A stretch of DNA of 64,000 nucleotides from Erwinia sp. E_sp_B01_1 (GCF_036865545.1 NZ_CP142208.1:3286001-3350000), one strand, 5' to 3'; counted from the first letter of the stretch, positions 33,512 through 44,043 are shown. Notes: generated by a model not told the origin, from the letters alone. Numbers and translations: made by a program.

Positions 33512-35307
33512 GCATCACCTGCTTTTACTGCCATTAAACGGTGTGCACCCTCATCCCCTGCCTGGGCCGCTACCAGGCTGCGCGCGCCCTCATCTTCTGA
33601 AACCTGGAGTTCAATCAGGGTTACGCCACCCCGCCAGCCGAGCTCAATGGCATCCGTCAGCGCCTGCCAGCGTGTTGGCCGTTGAAACTTCAGCCCGAAC
33701 AGCTCAGCGGCGGCGGCAAAGTCCACCCTTTGCGGCATCGCAAAATAGCGCTCTCTTTCGGCTTCTGGCGTCGGCAGCATTGAAAAGATCTGGCCGCCGT
33801 TATTGTTTACCACAATGATCACCACCGGCGCGGCCGACGACTGAAACAGTGCCAGACTGTTCACATCGTAAAGGGCAGAGATATCCCCCAGCACCACCAG
33901 CAGAGGCGTGGCAAGACCGCGCTGTACGCCAGCCGCCGTGGCAATCAGGCCATCAATTCCGCTGGCTCCCCGGTTGGCAAACACCGGATACCCGGCAGGA
34001 AGTTGAGCGAAGGCATCCACCAGACGAATGGTGAGGCTGTTGCCAAGGAACAGCGCGCCTGATGCGGGCAGGAAGCCGGGCAGATGCCGGGCCAGAGTCA
34101 CTTCGCTCAATACAGGCTGCTGTTGTGATGAGGAATGTGCCCCGGGGGCTTCACTTAACGCCGGTAGCTGCCCCCTGAAAGCTCCCCCTGAGGTTGGTAG
34201 CTGGTCTGGTAAAGAATGTGCCCGGGCTGCTGAAGCGGCATTGATCCCGGCCACCAGCGTTCTGAGCGCAGGGCACCAGTCAGTCCGGACTTGAGCCGGA
34301 TGCGCTGCCAGCCAGGGGAGGATTTCGGCCAGGATACGGCAACCGCGATGCTGTGCCGGGTCGCGCCTTTGTGGCATAGGTTCAATCAGCCAGAAGGTTT
34401 CGGGCTGACAGGCTGCCAGCCAGGCGGAGAGAGGCTTGCCGGTGAGATGGCTGCCAAACTGCACCACAATTTCCACAGAGAAAAGTAACGCAAGGGTGCG
34501 GGGATCCTGCAACCAGAGCGTGGCTGAAGGCAGTGGCTGACCGCAGTGCGACTGCACGTCTCCTATCAACGGCCAGCCCAGTTCACTGGCCCATCGGGCA
34601 ACTGCCACGCCCTCCTCTGCGGTGATTTTCCCGGCAACCACCACGCCACGCCTTTGCCGCCAGCGGGACCATTCAGGATGCAGCGGCGTTGCCCTCTCAG
34701 CCATCTGTTGCAGCCAGGGCTGGCTATCCTGCCACCAGCTCCCCAGTGCCGCATGCCAGGCCTGAAATGCAGCCGGATCGCCGCCGTAAAGCGGTTCAGC
34801 AAAAGGACAATTAATCTGTACCGCACCGGATTCATTCTGCGCCAGCAGCGAATCAATCGCCGAAACCAGCCAGCGGGCAGAAATATCCGCGGTGGGCCGG
34901 GGAAGCGAAAGCGACATGGCATGGCTGGCAAACACCCCTTGTTGATCGATGGCCTGATTGGCTCCGCAGTCAATCAATTCAGCTGGCCGGTCTGCACTGA
35001 GGATAATCAGGCGTTCTCCGGTCAGCCGGGCTTCAATCACCGCAGGATAAAGATTGGCTACTGCCGTGCCGGAAGTGACGATAATGGCTACGGGCTGGCC
35101 GGTGGATTTGGCTAATCCCAGCGCCAGATGTCCCAGGCCCCGCTCATCAAAGTGGGTATGGCAAATCAGCCGGGGATGGCTGGCGGCAGCCAGCGTCAGG
35201 GGAGCAGAACGTGAACCGGGAGCAATGCAGATATGCGCTACCCGGTGGCGGGTTAACGCTTCAACAACAACCCCTGCCCAGCGACGGTTAAAGGTACTTT
35301 GTGACAT
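33508..35307 (-). CDS. menD: SEPHCHC synthase MenD
   Basis: A 599-residue ThDP-dependent enzyme joining isochorismate and 2-oxoglutarate in menaquinone synthesis. It has [16 protein letters not shown], the [15 protein letters not shown] segment, [15 protein letters not shown], and the ThDP/Mg site [12 protein letters not shown]...[12 protein letters not shown]. It is about 40 residues longer than E. coli MenD (556). One extra stretch (about 340-375, rich in Ser, Gln, Pro and Gly) lies in the linker before the ThDP domain, and the C-terminus ends in two tandem 13-residue repeats. ATG 35307 ([10 protein letters not shown]) has GGAG nearby; the open frame further upstream is not family sequence. 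Confidence 0.94.
   Translation of the reverse strand: MSQSTFNRRWAGVVVEALTRHRVAHICIAPGSRSAPLTLAAASHPRLICHTHFDERGLGHLALGLAKSTGQPVAIIVTSGTAVANLYPAVIEARLTGERLIILSADRPAELIDCGANQAIDQQGVFASHAMSLSLPRPTADISARWLVSAIDSLLAQNESGAVQINCPFAEPLYGGDPAAFQAWHAALGSWWQDSQPWLQQMAERATPLHPEWSRWRQRRGVVVAGKITAEEGVAVARWASELGWPLIGDVQSHCGQPLPSATLWLQDPRTLALLFSVEIVVQFGSHLTGKPLSAWLAACQPETFWLIEPMPQRRDPAQHRGCRILAEILPWLAAHPAQVRTDWCPALRTLVAGINAASAARAHSLPDQLPTSGGAFRGQLPALSEAPGAHSSSQQQPVLSEVTLARHLPGFLPASGALFLGNSLTIRLVDAFAQLPAGYPVFANRGASGIDGLIATAAGVQRGLATPLLVVLGDISALYDVNSLALFQSSAAPVVIIVVNNNGGQIFSMLPTPEAERERYFAMPQRVDFAAAAELFGLKFQRPTRWQALTDAIELGWRGGVTLIELQVSEDEGARSLVAAQAGDEGAHRLMAVKAGDA
33517..33594 (-). repeat. Tandem 39-bp repeat at the 3' end of menD
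   Basis: Two consecutive 39-bp units encode [13 protein letters not shown] and [13 protein letters not shown], followed by Asp-Ala and stop. Seven of 13 residues are identical. The repeat replaces the usual short MenD C-terminus and ends at the overlapping menH start. Confidence 0.75.
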
Positions 35308-35357
35308 AACCCACTCCTGATCAAAGCAGGTAGCAGTATAAAAGAGGCAAAAAAACC

Positions 35358-36650
35358 TCAACTTGATTTGGGGCAGGATCCGTTCGCTATTTCGACCGCT
35401 AACAGGCTCGCCAGCCCCGACGCTTTCTGATTGATCTCCTGCCACTCCAGCGAAGCTTCAGAGCCGGACACAATCCCCGCACCGGCATACAAACGCACGC
35501 TGTTGCCGCTGACCAGCGCAGAACGCAACGCCACAGTAAATTCACTTTCGCTGGCAGAAAGCCAGCCAACCGAACCGGCATACCACTCCCGTGAGAAAAC
35601 GTCGTGTTGTTCAATAAACTTCAGGGCAGGCTCGCGGGGTAGCCCGGCGACGGCAGCCGTGGGCTGTAACCGTTGCAGCAAGGGGATGTCATGCGGCTGA
35701 TGAAGCCGGGCTGCGATAGTCCGACGCAGATGCTGGACCTTACGCAGTGCCAGAATGCTGACCGGTGCAACGTCCAGTTCGCTGGTAACGGCTTGCAGGC
35801 GCTGGCAAATATCCTCCACCACCAGGGCGTTTTCGTGCAGATTTTTCCCGTCGTTCAGCAAAGCCTCAGCCATTTTCCTGGCCTGTTGCGGGCTGTCAGC
35901 GTTGGCGCAGGTGCCCGCCAGCGCTTCACTGCTCAGTGCCAGAGCGTGACGATGATAAAGCCGTTCCGGGCTGGAGCCGAGAAACGCCTGCTCCGCACTA
36001 AAAGCCAGCAGAAAATGATAACAGCGGTGATTGACCTTGTGGCTGGCAGCGAGCAGCGAAACAGCAGAGAGCGCCTGCCGGAAGCGTAGGTCGGTGGCGC
36101 GGGCCAGTACCACTTTCTCCAGGCCGCCCTGATCGATGCTCTGCAGCGCGGCTTCAACCTGCCGGGCCCAGCCCTGTTTATCGGGATAGTGCTGACAGTG
36201 CGTCAGATGCTGTGGAAGCGCAGGCAGCGCTGTCACAGGACGCAGTTGCGCCAATAAATCCAGCGCCTTCCGGGCTTCATCCTGTAACCCGCCCCAGAGG
36301 AAAATGCTCAGGGTATTGCCGCGCCACAGCAGCCTGGGCAAAAATAGCCAGCTCTTATCCAGCGCAAAGGCGTTTGCCCCCACCAGGCAAGCTTCTTCAG
36401 GTAACTGTTGCAGCAGCACCTCTGCCTCCGGCAGCGTTTCAGCGCGGCGAACTTCGCCAATCGCCATCAGCTGCGGCTCGCCTTCGCGCTGTTGCCAGTA
36501 AAACTGCGGCCAGAGGGTTTGTGAGGCCAGCCATTGCAACCCGTCAACTTCGCCCACAATCGACGCGGTGAGGTGCAAAAAACCGGTTTGGCGGCGGGTG
36601 ACAGCAAGGAGCTGCTGTTGCAAATGTTGCAGGGCAGAACTGAGAGCCAT
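35358..36650 (-). CDS. menF: Isochorismate synthase MenF
   Basis: A 430-residue chorismate-binding enzyme converting chorismate to isochorismate, the first step of menaquinone synthesis. The catalytic C-terminal domain shows [10 protein letters not shown] (with the general-base Lys), [52 protein letters not shown] and [11 protein letters not shown]. The N-terminal third is poorly conserved, as usual. ATG 36650 ([10 protein letters not shown]) is preferred by length (E. coli 431) and a nearby GGAA; the upstream open frame is not family sequence. It is the first gene of the men cluster, 50 nt before menD. Confidence 0.95.
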   Translation of the reverse strand: MALSSALQHLQQQLLAVTRRQTGFLHLTASIVGEVDGLQWLASQTLWPQFYWQQREGEPQLMAIGEVRRAETLPEAEVLLQQLPEEACLVGANAFALDKSWLFLPRLLWRGNTLSIFLWGGLQDEARKALDLLAQLRPVTALPALPQHLTHCQHYPDKQGWARQVEAALQSIDQGGLEKVVLARATDLRFRQALSAVSLLAASHKVNHRCYHFLLAFSAEQAFLGSSPERLYHRHALALSSEALAGTCANADSPQQARKMAEALLNDGKNLHENALVVEDICQRLQAVTSELDVAPVSILALRKVQHLRRTIAARLHQPHDIPLLQRLQPTAAVAGLPREPALKFIEQHDVFSREWYAGSVGWLSASESEFTVALRSALVSGNSVRLYAGAGIVSGSEASLEWQEINQKASGLASLLAVEIANGSCPKSS

Positions 36651-36747
36651 TGAGCATTCCAGACAAATCAACGTCGTCACAGTGTACCTGGCTGGTGGGC
36701 CGGGCCTTTTGATCTGAACCGCTCTCCAGTCCTGCCAGGCAGAAAGC

Positions 36748-36774
36748 AAAACGGGCGCCCCGAAGGACGCCCGT
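36748..36774 (-). terminator. elaB terminator
   Basis: 7-bp stem ACGGGCG/CGCCCGT (36751-36774), with T residues following on the minus strand and an AT-rich run on the other side. It separates elaB from the men operon. Confidence 0.82.
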
Positions 36775-36797
36775 TATTTTTGCCTGATAACGCTATC

Positions 36798-37109
36798 TTA
36801 ACGACGCGCCAGCAGCAAACCTACAACCAGCCCCAGGGTGGCGCCAACGCCAATTCCCTGCCACGGCTTTTCGTGCACATATTCATCGGCACGATCTACA
36901 GCTTGTTTCGCACGAACGTAATAGGTGTCTGAAGCGTTGCTGACGCGTGATTTTACGTCATTAAGCGACTCTTCAGCTCTGGCTTTCAGCTCGACATACT
37001 TCTGGTCAGCCGGATCGCCGGAAGACTTAAGAACATCTTCCAGAGTTTTAGTCAGCAGGGCCAGGTCGTCGTCCAGGCGATTCTCTTCAGGTGCAATCGT
37101 TGTAGCCAT
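36798..37109 (-). CDS. elaB: ElaB, tail-anchored DUF883 stress protein
   Basis: A 103-residue protein of the DUF883 family. The N-terminal two-thirds is an amphipathic helix (LLTKTLEDVLKSSGDPADQ, VELKARAEESLNDVKSRV). The C-terminus has EKPWQGIGVGATLGLVVGLLLARR, one membrane helix ending in Arg-Arg. E. coli ElaB (101 residues) is an inner-membrane tail-anchored protein induced in stationary phase. ATG 37109 has AAGGAG 5 nt upstream, a near-ideal site, so the upstream in-frame Met is rejected. In E. coli elaA lies next to elaB; here they are 7.8 kb apart. Confidence 0.93.
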   Translation of the reverse strand: MATTIAPEENRLDDDLALLTKTLEDVLKSSGDPADQKYVELKARAEESLNDVKSRVSNASDTYYVRAKQAVDRADEYVHEKPWQGIGVGATLGLVVGLLLARR

Positions 37110-37414
37110 AACATCTCCTTGTGCGAATAAAGTTATCAACTAACTATAGACACTTTTTTTGAGCCTGCCTGATAACCCTTCCAGGAATTGGCTGATTATG
37201 AACAACGCAGAAGGCTCTGAAAAGCGTGCTCTTTCCAGGAAAACGCTGCTTTTGTTAGATTATTCTGATAAATTTTTTGCTGACTGAATCTTTGACCTTA
37301 CGGGCTGTCGTAACCCCCTGTGACCTGTTCACATCCGGGTAAGGCATGGCTGTGAGCGTGCACTCACACGACAGTCTCTACAAACACCGTTCAGCAATGG
37401 GAATGATTTCTGGC

Positions 37415-39073
37415 ATGAATCGAAGAATGTTTATGAAAGCGTCCATGGCTTTCGCTACGGTAAGCGGGATGTCCGGCTTATCTTCGTTATTCGCGCAGGC
37501 TGCCTGGGCTGATACCGATATCGCTGATGGCTCCGCAAAGCGCTTTGATTTTGGTGTGCTGAAGCAGATGGCCGCCGATCTGGCGAAAAAACCTTACGGT
37601 GGCGCGCCAGCTCCGCTGCCAGAAACGCTGGCGACAATGACGCCGCAGGCCTATAACGAAATTCAGTACGACGCCAATCACTCGCTGTGGAATGACATTC
37701 CTGACCGCGAGCTTGACGTGCAGTTCTTCCACGTGGGAATGGGCTTTAAGCGCCGTCTGCGGATGTTCTCCGTTGACGCAGCAAGCCGTGAAGCGCGTGA
37801 AATTCACTTCCGTCCGGAGTTGTTTAACTATAACAACGCTAACGTGGACACTAAGCAGCTGGAAGGCAAAACCGATCTGGGCTTTGCAGGTTTCCGCGCG
37901 TTCAAAAAACCCGAGCTGGCCAGCAAGGATATCGTCTCCTTCCTGGGCGCGAGCTATTTCCGTGCGGTAGATGAAACTTACCAGTATGGCCTTTCGGCGC
38001 GCGGCGTGGCTGTCAATACCTTCAGCAGCGGTAAAGAAGAGTTCCCTGACTTCACCGCCTTCTGGTTCGAAACGCCAAAAGCGGACGACACCACCTTTAC
38101 CGTCTATACCCTGCTGGATGGCGAGAGCTGCACCGGCGCATTTAAATTCACTGTTCACTGTGAAGATAAACGTGTGGTGATGGAGGTGGAAAACCACCTT
38201 TATGCGCGTAAAGATATCGACCAGCTTGGCATAGCCCCCATGACCACCATGTTCAGCTGCGGTAATAATGAACGCCGCATGTGCGACACCATTCACCCGC
38301 AGATCCACGACTCCGATCGCCTGGCGATGTGGACCGGCGTGGGCGAGTGGATTTGCCGCCCGCTGAATAATCCCCAGCGCCTGACCTATAACGCCTATAA
38401 GGATGAAAATCCTCGTGGCTTTGGCATGTTGCAGCTTAATCATGACTTCCAGGATTATCAGGATGTGATTGGCTGGTACAACAAGCGCCCGAGCCTGTGG
38501 GTGGAACCGGTAGGGAAATGGGGTAAAGGAGCTATCAATCTGATGGAAATCCCGACCACCGGTGAAACGCTGGATAACATCGTCTGTTTCTGGCGCCCCG
38601 AAGAGGCGATCAAAGCCGGTAGCGAACACAGCTTCAGCTACAAACTCTACTGGAGCGGCTTACCGCCGGTACGCAGCGGCTTGTCCCGCGTGAACGCAAC
38701 CCGTACCGGTATGGGCGGCTTCCCGGAAGGCTGGGCACCGGGTGAACACTATCCGGATGTCTGGGCGCGCCGTTTCGCAGTGGACTTTGTGGGCGGCGAT
38801 CTGAAAGCGGCTGCGCCGAAAGGCATTGAGCCGGTGATCACCACCACTTCCGGTACACTGAAGCAGGTGGAGATCCTCTACGTTGAACCGATTGACGGCT
38901 ACCGCATTCTGTTTGACTGGTATCCGAACAGCGACTCCACGGAGCCGGTAAATCTGCGTCTGTTCCTGCGGACGAAAGATGAGACGCTGAGCGAAACCTG
39001 GCTTTATCAGTACTTCCCACCTGCGCCAGATAAGCGCAAATATGTCGATGACCGTCAGATGACCTCCGGTTAA
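37415..39073 (+). CDS. opgD: Periplasmic glucan biosynthesis protein OpgD (MdoD)
   Basis: A 552-residue periplasmic protein of the OpgG/OpgD family that acts on the backbone of osmoregulated periplasmic glucans. It begins with a twin-arginine signal ([14 protein letters not shown], cleavage probably after AQAAWA). Characteristic blocks are [73 protein letters not shown] and [10 protein letters not shown]. Length matches E. coli OpgD (551) when the start is the ATG at 37415; in-frame Met codons at 37397 and 37403 and a start at 37346 are alternatives, and none has a strong ribosome site. It is monocistronic and has its own terminator. Confidence 0.93.
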   Translation: MNRRMFMKASMAFATVSGMSGLSSLFAQAAWADTDIADGSAKRFDFGVLKQMAADLAKKPYGGAPAPLPETLATMTPQAYNEIQYDANHSLWNDIPDRELDVQFFHVGMGFKRRLRMFSVDAASREAREIHFRPELFNYNNANVDTKQLEGKTDLGFAGFRAFKKPELASKDIVSFLGASYFRAVDETYQYGLSARGVAVNTFSSGKEEFPDFTAFWFETPKADDTTFTVYTLLDGESCTGAFKFTVHCEDKRVVMEVENHLYARKDIDQLGIAPMTTMFSCGNNERRMCDTIHPQIHDSDRLAMWTGVGEWICRPLNNPQRLTYNAYKDENPRGFGMLQLNHDFQDYQDVIGWYNKRPSLWVEPVGKWGKGAINLMEIPTTGETLDNIVCFWRPEEAIKAGSEHSFSYKLYWSGLPPVRSGLSRVNATRTGMGGFPEGWAPGEHYPDVWARRFAVDFVGGDLKAAAPKGIEPVITTTSGTLKQVEILYVEPIDGYRILFDWYPNSDSTEPVNLRLFLRTKDETLSETWLYQYFPPAPDKRKYVDDRQMTSG

Positions 39074-39080
39074 GACCTGA

Positions 39081-39109
39081 GGGCGGGGAAACTATCCCCG
39101 CCCTTTTTT
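39081..39109 (+). terminator. opgD terminator
   Basis: 8-bp stem GGGCGGGG/CCCCGCCC with a 7-nt loop, followed by six T, starting 8 nt after the opgD stop. Confidence 0.93.
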
Positions 39110-39133
39110 ACAGGCTTACCACTCGCTTATCCT

Positions 39134-39814
39134 TCAGGCGGTGCTGCCTGTCACCGTAGTGACAATCTCCAGTACGCCATTAATGATGAACTGCACCCCC
39201 ATACAGACCAGCAGAAACCCCATCAGCCGGGAGATTGCCTCAATTCCACTCTGCCCCAGCACCCGTACCAGCGCGCCGGAACTGCGCAGACAACCCCATA
39301 AAATCAAACCGATCGCCAGAAAGATAAGCGGCGGAGCCACCATAATGACCCAGGAGGGGAAAGCAACGGTGTTACGTAACGTAGAGGCCGAGCTGATAAC
39401 CATCGCGATGGTACCGGGGCCAGCTGTACCCGGCATCGCCAGCGGTACAAAAGCGATACTGGTTTCAGGCTCCTGCGCCAGCGCCTGAGTTTTACTTTCC
39501 ACCTCTGGGGCAGCGTGGCCTTTTTGCGGCGGGAAGAGCATGCGGAAGCCGATGAAAGAGACAATCAGGCCACCTGCAATCCTCAGTCCGGGAATCGAGA
39601 TCCCAAAGGTGTTCATCACCCACTGTCCGGCATACCAGGCCACCATCAAAATGATGAAAACATAGATTGAGGCCATCATCGCTTCACGGTTGCGAACAGC
39701 GCTGCTCATCTGGCCACCAAGGCCCAAAAACAGCACTACGGTGGTCAGAGGATTGGCGAGCGGAAGCAGTACCACCAGCCCCAATCCTATCGCTTCAAAC
39801 AATTCCAGCATCAT
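39134..39814 (-). CDS. marC: MarC family integral membrane protein
   Basis: A 226-residue inner-membrane protein (UPF0056/MarC) with about six hydrophobic segments. It is very close to E. coli MarC (221): [52 protein letters not shown] and [24 protein letters not shown]. Its function is not established; a role in multiple antibiotic resistance was proposed and later doubted. In E. coli marC lies next to marRAB, but no mar regulators are present here. Two adjacent Met codons (39814 and 39811) are possible starts. It is convergent with opgD. Confidence 0.9.
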   Translation of the reverse strand: MMLELFEAIGLGLVVLLPLANPLTTVVLFLGLGGQMSSAVRNREAMMASIYVFIILMVAWYAGQWVMNTFGISIPGLRIAGGLIVSFIGFRMLFPPQKGHAAPEVESKTQALAQEPETSIAFVPLAMPGTAGPGTIAMVISSASTLRNTVAFPSWVIMVAPPLIFLAIGLILWGCLRSSGALVRVLGQSGIEAISRLMGFLLVCMGVQFIINGVLEIVTTVTGSTA

Positions 39815-39895
39815 TATTATCCTTTGCTAAGACAGAACCTGGTCACACAGGGGATATTCCCTGCAGGAGAACTCACTGGGCAAGCGTTTCCTTAT

Positions 39896-41539
39896 TCATC
39901 GCTTCGCCTTTTCAGGCTGAGGATCTTCGCCCGGCGGGGCTTGCAGAATCAGGGCATTACTTTTGCTGTTCAGGGTCTTAAGTACGGGTTGGAGTTCCCG
40001 CAATACCTGATCCAGTTTCTGCATATTGGCCACCAGCCTGATATAGGCAGGCGAGCCGGGTTGCAGGCCTTTTAAACTGCGGTTCAGCTCGCGTAACGTT
40101 TGCTGCGTCTCATCGGGCAATTTTTTCATCCCCGGACTGGCAATCAACTTGTTAACATTTTTCAACGTTACCTGCAATTCCCGTAGCGTGCGATGACTCT
40201 GTTTTAATGTCCCTGTGGCTTCGGTCAGCACCGGATTGAGCGGCAGGTCATTGATTTTATCCAGCACGGCGATGAGTTTTTGCTGAACCTGCCCCAGGCC
40301 ACTGTTTAAAGTCGGAATAACTTCATACCCGGCGACCTGTAACGCGCCCTGATAAGGTTCCGCATTGTCATAAAAGTCCAGTTCCACATACAGCGATCCG
40401 GTAAGCAGGTTGCCGGTTTTCAGCGTCGCACGCAGGCCGCGCTTTATGGCTTCTTTCAAACGTTGTTCAACCTGAAAGCCCTGATTCATTCCACTGATAA
40501 AACGCTCGGGTTCAATATGTATCAGTACCGGAACGCGATAGTGCGTTTTCAGATCCTGGGGGACATCCGGCAGGAAGAAAGGCATCTTCGCTACTGTACC
40601 AAGGCGTATACCGCGAAACTCGACAGGCGCACCAGCCTGCAGGCCACGCACGGAGCTGGAGAAGAACAGCAGAAAATCGATATGGGCAGTATAAAGCGAA
40701 TCCTGGATACTGCCCCGGTCATCAAACAGGCGATATTCCGCTCTGTTCACGGCTTTTTCGCCCGCCGTCCACCCCTCAGGGATGTCGAAACTCACCCCTC
40801 CGCTAAACAAGGTGGTCAGGGATCCCATTTCTACCCGCATCCCGGAAGCGGACATATCAACGGCTATGCCGCTCTCTTTCCAGAACCGGACATGGGTAGT
40901 GACCAACTGATCATAGGGAGCAGAGATAAATAGCTGATAGACCATCATACGTTTGTCTGTATCTAACAGACTGCTTTCAACCGTCCCGACGCGGTATCCT
41001 CTGAAAAGCACCGGATCGCCCGGACTTAGCTGCCCGGCTTTATTGCTTCCGAGGGTGATGCGGATACCTTTGGCGTTAGCCGCTGCCCGTGGTGGCGCAT
41101 CTGACAACGTGTAGTGTTGCGGCTGTTTGCCCTGACTGCCGGGCTGCAAATTAATATAGGCGCCTGACAGCAGCGTGCCGAGTCCCGTAACCCCTTCACG
41201 CCCCACCTGCGGTTTCACCACCCAGAAAAGGGTATCCGCAAACAGCAGTTTTTCCATTCCCGTATTCAGCCGCGCTTTGATTTCGACATGATGAAGATCG
41301 TCGGTCAGCGTCGCACTCTCAATGTGCCCTATCTCAATACTGCGGCTTCTGATGGTGGTTTTGCCCGCCTGAATCCCCTCCGCGTTTTCCGTGATCAGAG
41401 TGACTTCCGGCCCCAGATGACTGAAGTGATAATATAAAATCCAGCCGCCAATCAGTAAAGTGACGACAGGAATGATCCACACCGGCGACCAGCGTTTGAT
41501 TTCATCAACTGTGGCAATGCCATGATAATCTTTCGTCAA
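39896..41539 (-). CDS. pqiB: PqiB-like MCE-domain protein without pqiA/pqiC neighbours
   Basis: A 547-residue protein with one N-terminal membrane helix (about 20-40, WSPVWIIPVVTLLIGGWILYY) and three MCE domains, followed by a long helical C-terminus (about 420-535). It is colinear with E. coli PqiB (546): GPEVTLITENAEGI, VVKPQVGREGVTGLGTLLSG, GDPVLFRGYRVGTVE, VRGLQAGAPVEFRGIRLGTVA, TGNLLTGSLYVELDF and LDQVLRELQPVLKTLNSKSNAL. PqiB forms a periplasm-spanning channel for lipid traffic between the membranes. Its usual partners PqiA (inner membrane) and PqiC (outer-membrane lipoprotein) are not encoded next to it, so this may be a displaced gene or a second copy. The family call is firm; orthology is less sure. 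Confidence 0.85.
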   Translation of the reverse strand: MTKDYHGIATVDEIKRWSPVWIIPVVTLLIGGWILYYHFSHLGPEVTLITENAEGIQAGKTTIRSRSIEIGHIESATLTDDLHHVEIKARLNTGMEKLLFADTLFWVVKPQVGREGVTGLGTLLSGAYINLQPGSQGKQPQHYTLSDAPPRAAANAKGIRITLGSNKAGQLSPGDPVLFRGYRVGTVESSLLDTDKRMMVYQLFISAPYDQLVTTHVRFWKESGIAVDMSASGMRVEMGSLTTLFSGGVSFDIPEGWTAGEKAVNRAEYRLFDDRGSIQDSLYTAHIDFLLFFSSSVRGLQAGAPVEFRGIRLGTVAKMPFFLPDVPQDLKTHYRVPVLIHIEPERFISGMNQGFQVEQRLKEAIKRGLRATLKTGNLLTGSLYVELDFYDNAEPYQGALQVAGYEVIPTLNSGLGQVQQKLIAVLDKINDLPLNPVLTEATGTLKQSHRTLRELQVTLKNVNKLIASPGMKKLPDETQQTLRELNRSLKGLQPGSPAYIRLVANMQKLDQVLRELQPVLKTLNSKSNALILQAPPGEDPQPEKAKR

Positions 41540-41799
41540 GGCATAACTCCTTAAGACTTCCGTCCTGAACCGGGTCTGAAGAATGAGAGAATGAAAAGTT
41601 ACTGCTGCTATTTAAAAAACAGTGCCACGATTTAGAGCCACCTGAATAGAGGCAAGTCCCATTTCGGGAAACCTCAGTATAGTGTGACTTTTAAAAACAG
41701 GGTGTGAGCCTGTTTAAAGAGATAATTTTTATTTATCTGGCAGTACCATTCCCTATTTAATTATCATCCACAACTTCCCAGACATCTTTACAGGGTTAA
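41540..41799. other. Spacer between pqiB-like gene and yiaW
   Basis: About 260 bp, AT-rich, without a gene. A small hairpin TCCC-ATTTC-GGGA lies near 41667. No remnant of pqiA is visible. The yiaW promoter follows. Confidence 0.4.
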
Positions 41800-41828
41800 T
41801 TGCTGTAAATCTGGCTTGCGACTATATT
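41800..41828 (+). promoter_or_regulatory. Probable yiaWV promoter
   Basis: TTGCTG (41800-41805), a 17-bp spacer and TATATT (41823-41828) form a good sigma-70 promoter, 34 bp before the yiaW ATG. GAGGCGGG just before the ATG supplies the ribosome site. Confidence 0.65.
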
Positions 41829-41862
41829 CAAATTCAGGCTACTTATTTTATTCGAGGCGGGT

Positions 41863-42186
41863 ATGTTCCTGGACTACTTTGCACTTGGGGTGCTGATATT
41901 TGTTTTTCTCGTGATTTTTTACGGGGTTATTATCCTTCATGACATTCCCTACCTTATCGCCAAATCGCGTAACCATCCTCATGCTGACGCCATTCATGTT
42001 GCCGGATGGGTGAGCCTGTTCACCCTGCACGTCATCTGGCCGTTTCTGTGGATCTGGGCGACCCTCTATCGTCCCGGCGTGGGTTGGGGGATGCAGAATG
42101 ACCATGAGACTCTGCAACAGCTCAAGCAGCGTGTAACGGCACTGGAACAACAGCAGGCTAAGGGCAACGTCCTGCCACCGGAGTAA
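41863..42186 (+). CDS. yiaW: DUF3302 inner-membrane protein YiaW
   Basis: A 107-residue inner-membrane protein, the same length as E. coli YiaW. Two membrane helices are visible (about 5-28 and 48-68), with the conserved [20 protein letters not shown] between them and [18 protein letters not shown] after. The C-terminus is a short Gln-rich coiled coil ([18 protein letters not shown]). Function is unknown; it is always paired with a YiaV-type membrane-fusion protein, suggesting a small efflux or assembly unit. The yiaV ATG follows after 4 nt. Confidence 0.9.
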   Translation: MFLDYFALGVLIFVFLVIFYGVIILHDIPYLIAKSRNHPHADAIHVAGWVSLFTLHVIWPFLWIWATLYRPGVGWGMQNDHETLQQLKQRVTALEQQQAKGNVLPPE

Positions 42187-42190
42187 TATT

Positions 42191-43327
42191 ATGGATTTGC
42201 TGATTATTCTGACCTATGTTGCGCTGGCCTGGAGCATTTTTAAGATTTTTAAAATACCGGTGAATAAATGGACGGTACCCACTGCTGCATTAGGGGGTGT
42301 TTTCCTGGTCAGCGGACTTATCCTTTTGATGAATTACAACCATCCCTATACCTCGCTGGCGCAAAAGGCGGTGATCTCCCTTCCTGTGACACCTCAGGTT
42401 ACCGGCGTGGTCAGTAAAGTCACCGACAAACAAAACGTCCGTATTCAGAAAGGAGAAATGCTGTTTGAATTAGACAAAACCCGTTTTCAGGCACGGGTTG
42501 ACCGGGTTCAGGCCGATCTCATCACCGCAGTCCATAACACTCAGGTATTGAAGGGGCAGCTGGATGAAGCGATAGCCAACACCTCGCACGTATCGGCTGA
42601 GCGTGACCGCCTCTACGAAGATTATCAACGTTATCTCAAAGGGAGTCAGGCTAAGGTCAATCCTTTTTCAGAGAGGGACATTGATAATGCGCGGCATAAC
42701 TTTCTGGCTCAGGATGCGCTGGTAAAAGGTTCGCTGGCAGAACAGGCACAAATCAAAAGTCAGCTGGAGAGCGTAGTAAACGGCGAACAGTCACAGATTG
42801 TCAGTCTCAGAGCCCAGCTTGCTGAAGCCCGGTACAATCTTGAACAGACGGTGGTTCGCGCCCCCAGTAATGGCTATGTTACCCAGGTTTTGATCCGCCC
42901 CGGAACCTATGCAGCAGCCTTACCGCTGCGCCCGGTGATGATTTTCATTCCGGAGCAGAAGCGACAGATTATCGCTCAATTCAGGGAAAATTCGCTGCTG
43001 CGCCTGGAAGGAGGCGATCAGGCTGAAGTGGTATTTAATGCGCTACCGGGTCAGGTCTTTCAGGGCAAACTGACCAGAATTCTGCCTGTGGTTCCGGGAG
43101 GGACCTATCAGGCTCAGGGAACGTTGCAGTCGCTGAACAGCATTGACGGTGCCGACAGCGTTCTGGCCATTGTTGAGCTGGATGCCAATAAGGAGGTGGA
43201 TGCATTACCGGATGGAATTGCAGCCCAGGTCGCTATCTATTCCGACCATTTTTCTCACGTTTCGGTCATGCGTAAAGTGTTGTTACGCATGACGAGCTGG
43301 ATGCATTACCTCTACCTTGACCACTAA
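42191..43327 (+). CDS. yiaV: HlyD-family membrane-fusion protein YiaV
   Basis: A 378-residue periplasmic adaptor. Two N-terminal hydrophobic segments (about 3-20 and 32-50) anchor it. The biotinyl-lipoyl-like halves are [20 protein letters not shown]...[13 protein letters not shown] and [20 protein letters not shown], separated by a helical hairpin (about 95-220) that starts after [17 protein letters not shown]. coli YiaV has the same size and partner (YiaW). No cognate inner-membrane pump lies adjacent; substrate is unknown. A terminator follows. Confidence 0.9.
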   Translation: MDLLIILTYVALAWSIFKIFKIPVNKWTVPTAALGGVFLVSGLILLMNYNHPYTSLAQKAVISLPVTPQVTGVVSKVTDKQNVRIQKGEMLFELDKTRFQARVDRVQADLITAVHNTQVLKGQLDEAIANTSHVSAERDRLYEDYQRYLKGSQAKVNPFSERDIDNARHNFLAQDALVKGSLAEQAQIKSQLESVVNGEQSQIVSLRAQLAEARYNLEQTVVRAPSNGYVTQVLIRPGTYAAALPLRPVMIFIPEQKRQIIAQFRENSLLRLEGGDQAEVVFNALPGQVFQGKLTRILPVVPGGTYQAQGTLQSLNSIDGADSVLAIVELDANKEVDALPDGIAAQVAIYSDHFSHVSVMRKVLLRMTSWMHYLYLDH

Positions 43328-43343
43328 CCTGTTCAGTAATGCA

Positions 43344-43373
43344 GGGAGGACAGGATCGCCTCCCTCTCTTTTT
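43344..43373 (+). terminator. yiaV terminator
   Basis: Stem GGGAGG/CCTCCC with a 9-nt loop, then TCTCTTTTT, 17 nt after the yiaV stop and just before the 3' end of the convergent lipoprotein gene. Confidence 0.8.
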
Positions 43374-43376
43374 GGA

Positions 43377-44043
43377 CTACCGGTCTGGAAATTGCGCCAC
43401 ATCGACCACCATGTCATCGATCGCACTTTTCAGATCGGCCTGAGTAATTTCAGCGTTACTGTTCGTTACTGCGCCCCCATAGGCTTTCCTCACCACTTTA
43501 ATCACCGGCTTATTGGTTGACACATCGGTCAAAACCGCTTCGATAAAGAAGTAACTGTTTTGTGAACGCTGGCCTGTTGCTGCCATGGTTCCGGCTAAAA
43601 CGGCCGTCACCGGCAGGAATTCATAGACACGAATATCTTTATTTTCAGCAGAAACGGCAGTGATTGCAGTATTGAGCCTGAGTCCACCAGCATGGGGCTG
43701 ACTGGTTAAACGTAATTTTGCCCCCACGGCACTTTTGAGACGCTGTTCCGCATAGAGACGGACTTTTTCAAGTGTACTGGCGCTGACCCGGCTGTTTGGC
43801 ACCGGAGGCGGATAATAAACCAGCGGAGCGAAATAGATATCCTGGTACTGATTCAGATGGAAGCCTGGGGATATCCAGCGTAATACCTGATGGCCAGAAG
43901 AGGTTTCAACGGGTTTTAAATCTGAGTAATCGGTCATAAAACCCGAATACTGGTGTGGTTCAACGGTTTTTGATGAACACCCCACGAGCGTAAAAAAGCA
44001 TAATTACGCCCAGCCTGACAGGAAGTCTTTGCGAGATAATCAT
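43377..44043 (-). pseudogene. DUF3313-type lipoprotein, frameshifted in its signal peptide
   Basis: The minus strand has an ideal ribosome site (GGGAGGG, 5 nt) before ATG 44043, which reads MIISQRLPVRLGVIMLF, a typical lipoprotein signal start. At a run of six T (43997-43992) the frame is lost. The continuation lies in another frame: TLVGCSSK, a perfect lipobox, then a roughly 200-residue DUF3313-like domain (YSDLKPV, LRWISPGFHLNQYQDIYF, YAEQRLKSAVG, FFIEAVLTDVSTNKPV) to the stop at 43377. Five T instead of six would restore MIISQRLPVRLGVIMLF-TLVGCSS. The downstream part alone could only start at GTG 43985, without a ribosome site or signal peptide. Causes: sequencing error, a real mutation, or slippage-controlled expression. 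DUF3313 membership is by pattern. Confidence 0.75.

Noticed and set aside
37487..38629. 380-codon minus-strand frame inside opgD
   Set aside because: Antisense shadow of opgD; the plus-strand protein has a Tat signal and conserved family blocks.
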